A DNA stretch of 64,000 nt from Blastomyces gilchristii SLH14081. Lineage: Eukaryota; Ascomycota; Eurotiomycetes; Onygenales; Ajellomycetaceae. The stretch is taken from positions 2,576,803-2,640,802 of the forward strand of contig NW_003101678.1 of the NCBI RefSeq assembly GCF_000003855.2. Reading direction: 5' to 3'. Both the position numbers and the translations under genes were made by a program. The first letter of the stretch is position 1; the number at the start of each line of letters is the position of its first letter. Positions 36,001 through 48,300 of the stretch are shown piece after piece. The notes beneath the pieces are model-generated. The model was not told where the DNA came from and did no database searches. It saw only the letters and a program-made list of their open reading frames with translations.

Positions 36001-38725
36001 CTCTGACAGAGTATAAGCTCTATATCAAATCAATCAAGTGTGTGTTTGAAATGAAAGAGTTGAAGTTTGTAGAATATATAGTGAGTGATGACTGTATACA
36101 TCTCATCTTGAAGAAATTGAATGTTATAGTGAATTAACTGCAGCTGAGAAATGTATATTATGTATGATAGTTTCTTGAGTTGATCTCATATTACTGCAGA
36201 TTTATCAAGAATTTCACATGAATATCTATATCACTCTCAGATCTCTTAAGAGGAATGAATGCAAATCTGTGAAAGAAGAAGTTTTATTCAATTATCTGAA
36301 ATATCACATGTGAAGAGGCTTTTCTCACACTGAGAAAATGTATAATAATATTCTCAGTGCTTATTCAATCAGATTGTGATAAACCTTTCTACATTGAGAT
36401 AAACACATTTGAATGAGCTATCAGAGGCACTCTTCTACAGATGAGTAAGAATGACAAGCTGCACTCAGTGATATATGATGATAGGAAACTATCAGGTGTT
36501 GAGCTTAATTACTCAGTATATGAAAAGAAATTGCTAGCAATCAAGCACATGCTGGTATTGTGAGATAGATATATTAATAATAAGCATATAACAACAGTGA
36601 TCACAGATTATAAAAGTCTTATCTATCTACAATCAATGATAAAACCTTTTAAACACTTAGTATATTGAATCTCAGAGTTTCAAGTGTACAATCTTCATAT
36701 TAAATACTGAAAGAGAGTGAATACTGTGATGCCTGATATAATCAGTTACAGACTCAATTTCATGAGTGAGAATTCTGTGAACCAGGTATAAGAGATATTC
36801 ATGTTAAATGCACTGAGAGAATGCAAGGAATCAGAATGAGTGAACATCATGATCTCTTGCTTAGAGAATGACAAGATGTCAGATAATAAGCATCTCATGA
36901 AAGTAGTAGAAGAGATGCTTCTGAACTTCAAGCTGAGAAAATTGAAAAACAATGTTGTGCTTTATCATGATCTAGAATATGTGAAAGCTCTCTATCTAGA
37001 ATCTTCATTTAGACATGACTTGATAACTCACATGCACAAGAAATTCAGTCACTTAGAAAGCTCTGAACTCATGAATGTACTTGAATCAAGAGTATACTGA
37101 TCAAGCATGACTGAGAATATTCAGATATATGCTTATAAGTGCCTGAATTATCAGGTTGTGAAAGAATCTAAGAAAGAGTTAGAATATAAGAAAGTGCAAC
37201 ATCAGATGAAGTATATAATATAACTATTTGAATGATGAGAGATGAATCTCATAGACATATTACTGTGAACATCAAATGAAAATTGATAAATAATCACTAC
37301 TATTGATTATGCTACCAGCTGGTCAGTTACAAAAGCAGTTTCAAAAGTAATAGAGAAGATGATGATGAAGTTTCTACATAATGAGATCTATGTCAACTAT
37401 GAAATACTGCATGAGATTCTAACTGATAACAGTGTAAACCTTGTAGAAGAAGTGATGAGGCATTTTATAAGCCAGTTACAGACAAGACATTGTAGAACAA
37501 CATTATATCATTCATGAATGAATGAGAAGATGAAATGCTTGAATGAAATCTTGAATAACATGCTGATGAAATATCTAGTGAATAAGCCTATGAGATTATG
37601 AAATGAATATCTCAGTCAGGCACTATTAGTCATGTGAATTCAGCAGCATGCAGTCTCTAAGCATTTATCATTCTATCAATTATATGAATTGCATCTGTGC
37701 ATTCTAGAGAATGCTTTGAAAAAGGTGAGAGAGAAAACAGCAGCTGCAGATATAACAGTCATGAATGTAACAGTCACAGATGTGAAACTAAGATTGAAAG
37801 AGATCAGTCATATATATGTAAAAGCTAATGAGTTACTTCTGAACTGAGCAATTCAATTGAAAAGAATACAAGACTCACTAGTTAAGAAATTGAGTCTCAA
37901 GATGAGAATATGAGTTCTTATACACAATGAGAGTTCTGAGAAGTTTCAATCTAGATGATTTGAGTCATATAAAATACTTAAATCACATTCTCTAAGAATG
38001 TACATATTGAAAGAATCAGAGAGACAGATCTTATACAACTTAATCAATGATTTATAACTTATGAAAGTAAAGATGTAAGACTTAAGCAGATTATGATCAT
38101 CTACAGCACTATTGTCAGTGTTGAAAAAGAAGAGACTTACAATTGAAAAGTCTTATAAAGTAAGAGAAATCATAGATACTTATAAATCAGATGATCTCAC
38201 TTATTCTGATCTTTTCATAATTATAAGAAAAGAATGAAAAGTAATGAAGAAATCAGGTGAATATCACACTTCAATAAGTGATAAGACTGTAGCCAGTTAT
38301 ACAATAACATGCTGCAGATAGCAGATGCAACATAGTAAAGAGCAGTCTCAAAGTGACAGACTTGTATATGAGTCAGATTGCAGAAGAAAAAGAAATTCAG
38401 AGTTGAATTTAACTGTTTACATCAGTTCAATTATGAAGATCACAGAGGATGAACTATTTGAAACATCTGCAGATGCATGAGATCAAGTCATCTCAACTTC
38501 TAAAAATGCTCAGAGATCAGGCAAGGTTAGTTTCAATAAGCTGTTCACTGTAGTAATCTGAGTGAGTGAAGAGAGACAGTATAATATGTGAGACAGAATC
38601 ACAAAAAGTGAAAGCTGCTGAACTTAGTCACTGAATGCTGTATTATATAGAGGTCATGTAAGAGTAGTGACTAGCAGATAAAGAAAAAGCATAAGAAAAG
38701 AAAAGAAATAATGAATTAATTATCA
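33003..38725 (+). pseudogene. gag-pol relic of Gypsy A2
   Basis: Gag starts at ATG 33003 (MSKKPVRSAGFFRV), only 9 bp after the LTR. It has a helical, Glu/Lys-rich middle and a CCHC knuckle at about 34562-34604 (CFNCRC-W-NHDIKDC). The protease site is DTEAS (34884-34898, from DTGAS). RT runs 35600-36140 with YLDNILVFS near 35928. RNase H is 36390-36640. The integrase zinc region is 37030-37165 (HKKFSHL...CLNYQ). Catalytic residues lie in IDYATSW (about 37300) and ILTDNS (about 37420), and the third acid, in the YHS-MNEKM block (about 37510), is lost. A Thr/Val/Ala repeat (37735-37790) precedes a GPY/F-like region (about 37915-37990). Stops are mostly TGA at Trp and TAG/TAA at Gln. Confidence 0.88.
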
Positions 38726-38848
38726 ACTGTAAGAGTCAGCTGTAAAAGACAAATATTATCATACATATCTCATTCATTTTCATATGCTACATATTTAATC
38801 TATTTTCAACATCACATCACCTGAAAAACATCAAAAATAAAGAAAATC

Positions 38849-40748
38849 TCAAAACTCAAGATCTGCAAGGAATTCAAGAGCTGCAAGCTGCTCTTGCAAT
38901 AATGTTGTACATATCTCTGATTTCTCTATCACTCTGTGTACAACATTAATGTCATTTATTGCAAGATTGACTGAAATGCCAATATAGAAATGCACATGTG
39001 TATATGTAGAGAAATTGAAGAAGAGCATGAGACTCACAGAATCAGAAGTCAGGACAGGGAAGACAGAGGTGAAAGAAACAGAAGAAGAAGAAGACACAGA
39101 ACTGAATGAACAACAGCAGAAGTTATCTGAAGCTGAATACTTATGACTCAGTGTGCACACAACCTTCCCTGCAGAGAAGAGAGAGAAAGTGATAGAAGAA
39201 GCTTGAGAGTGAAAGAGAATAGTCTCAGTGATGTTATCATCTTTGATTAGAATGATCTCTGATATCAGAGTAACTAAGAATCATTGTTAGCATATAAAAC
39301 TGTAAAAGCAGAGATAATAATTACTGAATAAACACTCACTGATCTTAGAATTGTATATATAATTACAACACACATGAGACTCCTCAGAAAAAGAGAGAGA
39401 GACATGAGAAAATGCAGAAAGCAGAACACAGTGTGTGAACAGCTCATTCTCACAATGACATCTCAGATAAGACATACAAGTTTCATACTTATGAGTGTAA
39501 AAGAGTACAATATTCATATTTCTGTTCTCAAAAACATGAATATCTTTCATCTGCATCATAAAGTCAGATAACAGATGTCAGAGAATAGACTAATACAGAT
39601 CTATTATTCTGAAGAAATTCATCAGAGTGAATATTCTCATGATGTTGAACTTTACAGTTATAAAAAGCTTCTTGATATCTGTGAATATCACAACTTCATA
39701 CACAGTAAAACTTATAATGATTTTTTCTAAGAATAGAAAAATCAGCATCAGAAAGAAAAGATAAAAAGAGAAAGACTTACAATTTTAATACTGTTAAGAA
39801 GAGAAGTGATTCTCTGAAATAAATGAATAATTATCTCATTATAAATATTTAAAATGAATGTAATAATCAGCATCTGTAACTGAGCTTCAGATTATTATAT
39901 TATACACAGTCTTTATACAATAAATTATTCTGAGAGTTGATAAGAAGAGTGAGAGTGTATATACTGAGAAATGTGATTTATTAAGTCTATACAATATCTC
40001 CTTAAAATGAGGAGAGTTAATAATGAAAGCAGAGACAGTAAAACCAGAAGTAACAGAAGTGAGAATCACAGAAACAGAGATAGCAGAAGTGAGAGAATCA
40101 GACACAGAGACAGATATAGAAGATTGAGAGAGAGCAGCAGAGAAAGAAACAGAGAGAGCAGAGAGAGACATAGAAGACTCAGTTATACATAACACAGACA
40201 ATTTCTTTATTATCACATTCTTCAAGTTCTTGATCAATGATTCAACATTGAGTTCACTATTATCAGCAGATACAGATCTGTCAATATATGAGGATTTTAC
40301 ATGAATAAAAACAACATATCAGCATCTGTGTTTATGTAAAATTATGCCAGAAAACACAATCAGAAACCTGCTGAGAAGAAAATGATTGAGAGTGTATAAG
40401 AAGATGAAGAAGATGTGTTATTCATAGTAGTATATTCTGACAATTATTAGAAGATAAACAAGTTCTGATCATGTTTCATAATGCATTACACTTACTGCTA
40501 ATGAACTGCCTGATATGAGTACTACAATGATACTTGTTGTGAGAACAGAGAATCATTGTTAGAAATATATATGATGTGATAGATGAACAGATGAAAAGAG
40601 TTGAACAGAAGAAGGAGTAGAAATCTTGAATGAGATAGTAACATTTGATAATGACAATGATGAAGAAGATGATTGAAGAATGAGAAAAGTTAGTGAATGA
40701 GTGATATAATATAGTGAAAGTTTCTTTATAAGAGTGTACACAGAACAC
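38849..40748 (-). pseudogene. Antisense reading region of Gypsy A2 (conserved, unrecognised)
   Basis: Three open stretches on the minus strand lie between pol and the 3' LTR: 40237-39887, 39559-39287 and 39160-38849, with weaker ones at 40748-40476. The first is Ser/Ala-rich with a terminal FKEILYRLNKSHF block. The second is Cys-rich (C..C-H-C, C, CC, C spacing, with HVCCNYIYNSKISECLF). The third ends TLLQEQLAALEFLADLEF. All three recur at matching places in A1 (45010-44300) and C (54977-53488). Reading order on the minus strand starts near the 3' LTR and converges on pol. It may be an extra antisense gene of the family. I do not recognise the protein; similarity to Cys-rich gag-like proteins is only an impression. 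Confidence 0.5.
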
Positions 40749-40862
40749 TAGCTGAATCAGAAATAGATCACAAGATTGTGAACACTAGTAACATACTAAT
40801 TCACATGAAGCTAGAGTGAATGTCATGATCACATGAGTGTGACTGAATCTGGTGAGGGAGAA

Positions 40863-41049
40863 TGTGATTCAGAAGAACATACAGTGATTCAGAAGAATGT
40901 ATGATCATCAGATAATAACATGGCCGCTTCTGAACTTGCTTATGAGTGTAAAGGGGCCATAGCGGCCGCTAATTAATTTAGCATATAATATATAAGAAGC
41001 CGGCGTACGCCTGTAATCGTACGCTGGCTCAAGCAACCTTTGAATCACA
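40863..41049 (+). repeat. 3' LTR of Gypsy A2
   Basis: Same length (187 bp) and tandem 5' block as the 5' LTR, but the first ~60 bp have lost CpG. The last ~120 bp keep it, including ggggccatagcggccgc. The inverted repeat agccggcgtacg / cgtacgctggct (about 40997-41028, 8-nt spacer) pairs at 11 of 12 positions. It ends tttgaatcaca before the target duplication. Confidence 0.88.
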
Positions 41050-41984
41050 AATCTATATCAGAGATACATGCAGAAAACAGATCTTTATTATTAAAGAGAA
41101 TAATTACAGCAATTCTCTATTTTTATATTATAAAGATAAGTTATTCTCATTTCTTTCTTCTCTCTTTTCTCTTCTTTATCAACTCATCACTAAGTTCAAG
41201 CTGGTATGAAAACTATTAAAACACTCTTAGAAACTCTCAAATTAAAGAGTATAGACTAATCAAATTTTAAATGCAGAAGAATTAAATTATATTCAATATT
41301 ACTAATTATTCATTCTCTCTTAATAAAATAATAGTTGTGTCTTCTCTTCTCCTTCTCTCAAATGAAACATGGCCTGTGAAAAGCAAGTACTATATCAGAT
41401 CATAATGATCAATACAGTCTCAGCATGCAGAGCTGTATACATGCAGTGTGTGCTGCACTAAGAGACTGCATGAGTTGTAAATCAGCAGCAGCATTTCAGA
41501 GAGAGCTGTGCAGTGTGAGAAAGCTGCAACTCTTGATTACATGTACAGAGAATGAATTGTTACAGTAAGTACATATGCATTGCATGAAAGTAACACTTTT
41601 TAATAACACTCAGTCTCTGATATTATGAAAATAGAGTCTCTCTGTGAGATTCATTTTTATCAGAAGTTAGAGAATCTTATATTTCTCAAGATTATCTTCA
41701 TATGTCTTGTCTGTGAAATCAATGAGAGAAATCATTGATTTCAGTATTCTGTTCTTAATGTTATTCAAGTGACAGCAGAGTTCACTCTGACTACACTTTT
41801 TAAGTGTATATTTTCTAATTATTCACATTTATACAGATATATACTGATTATTTATTAGATGATGTTAAGATAATAACTTATCACAGCTGTGTTACTCTCA
41901 CTATAAAAAATACACAGTTGATAATAAACATTGCAAAGACTCTGAGAAGTAAGTATTTTAAGAGTACTGTGACTCTGTAATCTT

Positions 41985-42130
41985 AATTTTTTTTATTTTT
42001 ATTTTTTATTTTTTTCTTTTTCTTTTCTTTTTTTTTTTCTTTCTCTTCTTTTTTTTTCATTGTGATTTTTTCTTGTTTTTGTTTTATTTTTTATTTTTTA
42101 TTTTTTTTTTTATATTTTATATTTTTTTCA
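41985..42130. repeat. T/C-rich tract near the 3' end of H2
   Basis: About 145 bp of almost pure pyrimidine with ttttattttt and tttctttctc motifs. The same tract sits at the same place in H3 (50598-50780), H4 (63340-63460) and, as complement, H1 (1080-1180). It yields fortuitous phenylalanine-rich frames. Confidence 0.85.
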
Positions 42131-42508
42131 TAATTAAAACTATATAAATTATAATCTGTGTTTAGAAAAGTAATGACATTTAGTAATACTCTCTATTGAA
42201 TTTTTAACAAATGAGTACTATGTTATGATATTATGTAAGTGAGAAATAATTTCATAATTTCATTTAATATCATTCTCAATAATGAGATCAGAATGAAAAT
42301 GTGACTAAGAATTCAAACATATTCTTTATCTAAGACTATATTTTTATTTGAAAAGTGAATATGAGATCTTTAATATTTGAAATAATGTGATTTGAAATTA
42401 ATGTGATGAACACAAATCATGATCAGAAGTAATGCTTTTAGGCAACATAACAACTGTAAAGTTTGATCCTGGTTTCAGACACGGTCACACGGTCAGTCTA
42501 AGCATGGC

Positions 42509-45325
42509 TAAGAACATTCAGATGTATACTCACAAGTGCCTGAATTATCAGATTATAAAAGAATCTAAGAAAGAGTTAGAACATAAGAAAGTATAATATC
42601 AGATAAAATATATAATACAACTGTTTAAATGATGAAGAGTGAATCTCATAGACGTATTGCTATGAATGTCAAATGAAAATTGTTGAATAATCACTGTTAT
42701 TAACTACACTACTAACTGATCAATTGCAAAAGCAGTTTCAGAGATGATAGAGAAGATGATAGCAAAGTTTCTATATAATGAGATCTATATCAACTATGAA
42801 ATATCATGTAAGATTCTAACTGATAACAGTGCAAATCTTGTAGAAGAATCAGTGAGGCATTTTATAAGTCAGTTACAGACAAGACATTGTAGAACAATGT
42901 CATATTATTCATGAATAAATGAGAAGATGAAATACTTAAATGAAATCTTGAGCAATATGCTAATGAAATATCTAGTGAATAAGTCTGCATGACTATGAGA
43001 TGAATATCTTGATCAGATGCTATTAGCTATATGAATTCAGCAGCATGCAGTTTTCAAGCATTCATCATTCTATCTATTATATGAACTGCATCCGCGCATT
43101 CTGAAGAATGCTTTGAAAAAGATGAAGAAGAGAACAGCAGTTGCAGATACAACAGTCACAGACACAGCAGAAACAGCAGTTATAAATGTAGTAGTAGCAG
43201 TTGCAGATGCAGCAGTTGCAAATATGAAATCAAGATTGAAAGAGATTAGTCATGTATGTGTAAAAGCTAATAAGTTACTTCTGAACTGAGCAATTCAATT
43301 GAAAAGAATATGAGACTCACTAGTTAAGAAATTAAGTCTCAAGATAAGAATATGAGTTCTTATATATAATAAGAATTCTGAGAAGTTTTAATCTAGATAA
43401 TTTAAGCTCTATGAAATACTTAAATCACATTCTCTGAGAACATACACATTGAAGAAATCAGAGAAATGAATCTTATACAACTTGATAAATGATTCACATC
43501 TTATAAAGATGAAGATATAAGATCTGAGTAAATTATAATTATCTGCAGCACTATCATCAGTGTTGAAAAAGAAGAAGCTTATAATTGAAAAGTCTCATGA
43601 AGTAAGAGAAATCATAGATGCTTATAAATCAGATAATCTCACTTATTTCAATCTTTTCATAATTATAAGAAAAGAATGAGAAGAAATGAAGAAATCAGAT
43701 AAACATCATACTTTAATAAGTGATGAGACTGTAGCTAATCATATGATAATATATTACAGACAGTGAGTGTAACATAGTAAAGAGCAGTTTCAGAGCAGCA
43801 GACTTGAATATAAGTCAGATCACAGAAGAAAAAGAAATTCAGAGTTGAATTCAACTGTTTATATCAGTTCAATTACAGAGATAACAGAGAATAAAGCATC
43901 TGAAACATTCACAGATGTATAAAACTAAGTCATCTCAATTTCTGAAAACACTCAGAGATTGAGTGAGATTAGTTTTAATGAGCTATTCACTGTAGTGATC
44001 TGAGTGAGTGAAGAGAGACAGTATAATGCATGAGACAGAATCACAAAGTGAAAGCTGTCAAACCTAGTCACTGAACACTGTATTATATAGAGATTGTATA
44101 AGAGTAGTAACTAGCAGACAAAGAAAAAGTGTAAGAAAAGAGAAGAGATAATAAATTAATTATTAACTGTAAAGATCAGCTGTAAAAGACAAAATGTTAT
44201 TATACACACTTCATTCATTTTCATACATCATACATTTAATCTATTTCCAATGCCACGCCACCCGAAAAATGCCAAAAAATGTCAAAAATAAAGGAAATCT
44301 CAAAACTTGAGATTTATAAGAAATTTAAGAGCTGTAAGCTGTTCTTGTAATAATGCTGTACATGTCTCTGATTTCTCTGCTGCTCTATATACAACATTAA
44401 TATCATTTATTGCAAGATTGACTGAAATGCTAATATAGAAATGTGTACATGTGTGTGTAGAAAAATTAAAGAAGAGTACAGAATCTGCAGAATCAGAAGT
44501 CAGAACAGAGAAGATAAAGATGAAAGAAATAAAAGAGAGAGAAAGCACAGAATCAGATGAATAACAGCAGAAGTTACTCAGAGCTGAATACTTATAATCT
44601 GATATGCACACAATCTTCTCTGCAGAGAAGGAAGAGAAAGTGCTGAGAGAAGCTTGAGAGTAAGAGAGAATAGTCTTAGCAGTATTATCATCTTCAATTA
44701 AAATGACCTCTGATGCCAGAGCAACTAAGAACTATTATTAGTATATAAAACTGTAACAACAGAGATAATAATTACTGAATAAACACTTGCTAATCTTAGA
44801 ATTGTATGTGTAATTACAACACACACAAGCCTTCTCAGAAAGAGAGAGAGAAACATGAGAAAATGCAGAGAGAAGAATGCAATATGTGAATAGCTCATTC
44901 TTATAATAACACCTCAGACAAGATGTATGAGCCTCACATCTGCAGGTGTAAAAGAGTATAATATCTGTGTTTCTATTTCTGAAAACATGAATATCTTTTA
45001 TCTGCATCACAAAGTCAGATGACAGATATCAGAGAATAGACTGATACAGATTTATTATTCTGCAGGAATTTATCAGAATACATATCTCTGCAATATTGAA
45101 CTTTACAGTTATAAAAAGTTTTTTAGTGTCTGTGAATATCATAACTTCATATATAATAAAACTCATAATGATTTTCTCTAGAAAAATTAGTATTAGAAGA
45201 GAAGATGAAAAAAGAAAAGACTTATAATCTCAACACTATTGAGAAGAGAGATGATTCTCTGACATGAATGAATAATTATCTCATCATGAAAATTTAAAAT
45301 AAATATAATAATCAGTGTCTGTGAC
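42509..45325 (+). pseudogene. Gypsy A1 gag-pol relic, 3' part, and antisense region
   Basis: Resumes A1 after H2 with the integrase second Cys motif (YTHKCLNYQ, about 42528). The integrase catalytic region and a longer Ala/Val/Thr/Asp repeat than in A2 (about 43137-43230) follow, then the pol C-terminus to about 44165. The antisense stretches 44611-44300 and 45010-44738 (minus) are the counterparts of those in A2. The element stops abruptly at 45325 (ctgtgac), where H3 begins. In A2 and C the sequence continues tgagcttcag for another ~1 kb to the 3' LTR. That remainder of A1 is missing from the window. Confidence 0.85.
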
Positions 45326-48300
45326 TAGACTGACCAGCGGGATTATAAATTTCACATTTAATTTCATTTGATCTGATCTTATACATTTCTTAGTGTGAGT
45401 CCCACCAGAATCAAGCCTCAAAAAAATCTGAAAATGAATCATTTCTGAGAGAAATGATGTGAAAAATGACCAGATTTAATTCAAGAACAGTAAAATGAGA
45501 GTAATTTCTCAGAATAAACTGTGAAAGATGATCATTCTTTCAAAATCAGAATGAGACTGAGACTGAAGATTAAAATCAGTCTCATTCAGTTCATTCAGTG
45601 ATTGCTTATATAATCAGAATTTGGTAATGATTATTAATAATACTCATGAAATAACTAAATACATTCTTGTGCAAGTTTATTCTTCACTTTCTTATAAAAA
45701 CTACACTTTTCTGATATACTGTGATCAGAGATATTAAACTGTCTGATAATTTCATGTTTTACAATCATGAGTTTCTTGATTATTTCTTCTTGTAATTGTT
45801 CTCAGTGATAGTGATAAATATCTTAACTTGAGTTGAACTTTCACTTCATTTTCATCTCTGTTAATGAAATTATCAGAATATCACATATCATCAGTATAAC
45901 AGTTGAATGTATACTCTCAACAATTTTTCATAACTCTAGAATTGATTTGATGTGTAAATTCATCAGATTATCTTAAAGATAGCAGTCAAATTCAGTTTTA
46001 TAAGTATATAGTTTTGCCTGATTTTCAGTTACAATCAATGTATATAAGTTCTGTTTCAAAGTTAGTATTATAGTTCTATATGATATAAAGTATTATCAAA
46101 GATCATTACTTACTAGAGAAATATATTTCACTGTCTTCATATCTCAAACATCTGCTCATTCAAATCTCTGATAGTTGATATTGTAGTAGTCTTAGACTAA
46201 TTTAATATATAAGTCTCATTTCTTCTCTATTCAATCTTGAGAAGTATAGATATTAACTTGATGAGAGAAGTCTAGTAGAGCTGCTACAGCATAGTACTCT
46301 ATAAAAGATTGCTCAGTTTTGCTGTAGTAATATACCAGTTTATTTCTTACAGTAATAATAGCCTGTGCTATAGTATTATCTCAGACTGAATTTCTTTTTA
46401 AGTAATTTAACTACTTCTTAAGATAAGTAAATAAACTGTTATACACTTATCAGACTAACTGCAGCATTGATGTATAAGTGATTAAGACTGTCTTTATTAT
46501 CTTATAAAACTGAAACAGTAAATCAATCACATATTTCAACTGAGTTCACTTTATATTAGAAAGTTTCAATATCTGAATCTTTTCTTAATTAGAGTGTTGC
46601 ACTTAATGATCAATCATCTGATATGATCAAAGAGCTTGAACAGTCATCTCATATATTAAACTTCATCATATTCTAACATTCTGTATCATATTCAGTGATG
46701 TGACTGATTTGTTTATTTATTGAATATTATAAAATTATTATTATTGTTTAGAGAAGATATAAATCACATTAACAATGTTTCAAATCTGTGATATTTAAAT
46801 TATTAGTCAATCTATTCAAAATTAACAGTAGTGTTATTAAAAAGCATTATTAAAAAACAATATTAAAAAGTATTATCAAAAAACATTATCTTTTGTAAAG
46901 TGAATGTAAAAGTTACTTGAGTAATTACTTTCATCTCATTCTCATCTTAAGAATCAGTCATCTCATTATTCTTCATCTCAATATTAAGATTCTTTATCAG
47001 TGTTTATATCATAAGTTGAACCACATGAGTAATACAGAGAATATGACCTTGTTTATTATTTCAGAAATACAAAGCCAATTTTTGCTTCAAGCTCTTCATC
47101 ATAGTGTAGTTATTCACAGCATTATCAGTTGTAATTGTAAGAAGACTGAGACTAATATCTCAATAGTTATATTTAATTACAGTTATTAATATCTCTGTTA
47201 TATAATTCTCAGTATGACTACTGATCAATGATTCAAATTCAATTAATATCTCTTAATAAGTTCAGTTCTCATCAATATAATAACATGTAACTCTTATAAA
47301 TACAAGATTATTTGTACTAGTTCATACATTCACTGTGAGAGACACTCTTCAATGATTCTTCAACTCTGATTTTAGATATTGTATATTAACTTTGTAGTAT
47401 ATCTCAAGATTAAACTGAAGACAGAATTGATGTGAAATATAAAGATTTGAATTAAGCATTTGAAGAAGTGTTCAGAATTCAGAGTTTTCAATTAATTGAA
47501 GAGAAAGATTCAGAGATATACATATACAAAGTAATTATTCACAGAAGTTATCAGATAAGAGTTGTGAAATCAGAGTACTGATACATTATCATTTTCACAT
47601 GATTTTCTTCAAATTAGAAAGTTAGTGTTATTAAAAATCATTATCTGATAGAGTAATTTACTAACTCAGTAGTAATTTTCTGATTATTTTTCTTTTATTA
47701 TCTGCATTCTGATGACTTTAGATGTCAGAAAATTTCTTCAGAATTATAATCAGTTTATGATGAATGTTTCTGAATGAAGTTACAGTGATTGCAGCAGAGA
47801 GATGACTCTTCAGTAATTTATAATACAATTTATTAATAATTATTTCATAGTTCATCTCAGTATTTATGTTGAGTTTTTCATAAATTTTATAATCTGAAAT
47901 CAGATGTGAAGAATGAAGTGATTATTTATTATAATTGAAAGAGAGTATTCTGTGTTGAATTATAAACAACATAGACTTTGTAATTCACAGTGATTTCTTA
48001 AAGAGTTTATAAATCTTCAATAGAAGTAAAAGAGTGAAAGAAGTGAATTCAGAAGATATAATAATAATTTAAGAAAGATGATAATTTATTTTCAATAACT
48101 GATCACTGATGTGTGTAAGAAGAATTATTATAAGAGAAAATAATCTTGTTTCTTAGCTTAGTTATAATTTTAATACTAACTCTGATTGAATATCATTAAT
48201 GTATAAAAGTAAATAAATAATCTTGATTAATCTCTGTCATATTTCTTGAAATATATTAATATTGTGAAAAAGAGTATTATTAAATTACATTATCAGATAA

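Larger units (their letters stand above)
32807..41049 (+). mobile_element. Ty3/Gypsy retrotransposon A2, full length
   Basis: An 8243-bp element with two 187-bp LTRs (32807-32993, 40863-41049). The flanking duplication AATC(T) lies at 32803-32806 and 41050-41054, and the uninterrupted site is in H3 near 49672. It is the only complete family A copy in the window. Gene order is gag-PR-RT-RH-IN, then a ~2-kb region with antisense reading frames, then a purine tract (ggtgagggagaa, 40851-40862) and the 3' LTR. No chromodomain was seen. Confidence 0.92.
28450..42500 (+). mobile_element. DNA transposon H, copy H2, with Gypsy A2 nested
   Basis: The termini are TAGACTGACCGCCGGG (28450) and CGGTCAGTCTA (42500), flanked by the 8-bp duplication AGCATGAC (28442-28449) / AGCATGGC (42501-42508). 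Removing A2 (32807-41049) leaves about 5.8 kb, matching H3. The 8-bp duplication and TA-starting TIRs fit hAT transposons, but I could not read a transposase confidently. The left 3 kb have no frame I can assign on either strand. The 31620-32700 segment has a plausible minus-strand spliced gene end. Confidence 0.85.

Noticed and set aside
40007..40192. Arg/Ser-rich plus-strand frame resembling an SR protein (also 54651-54848)
   Set aside because: It is the shadow of the Ser/Ala-rich minus-strand segment of Gypsy A and is low-complexity. The minus frame is longer and better conserved.
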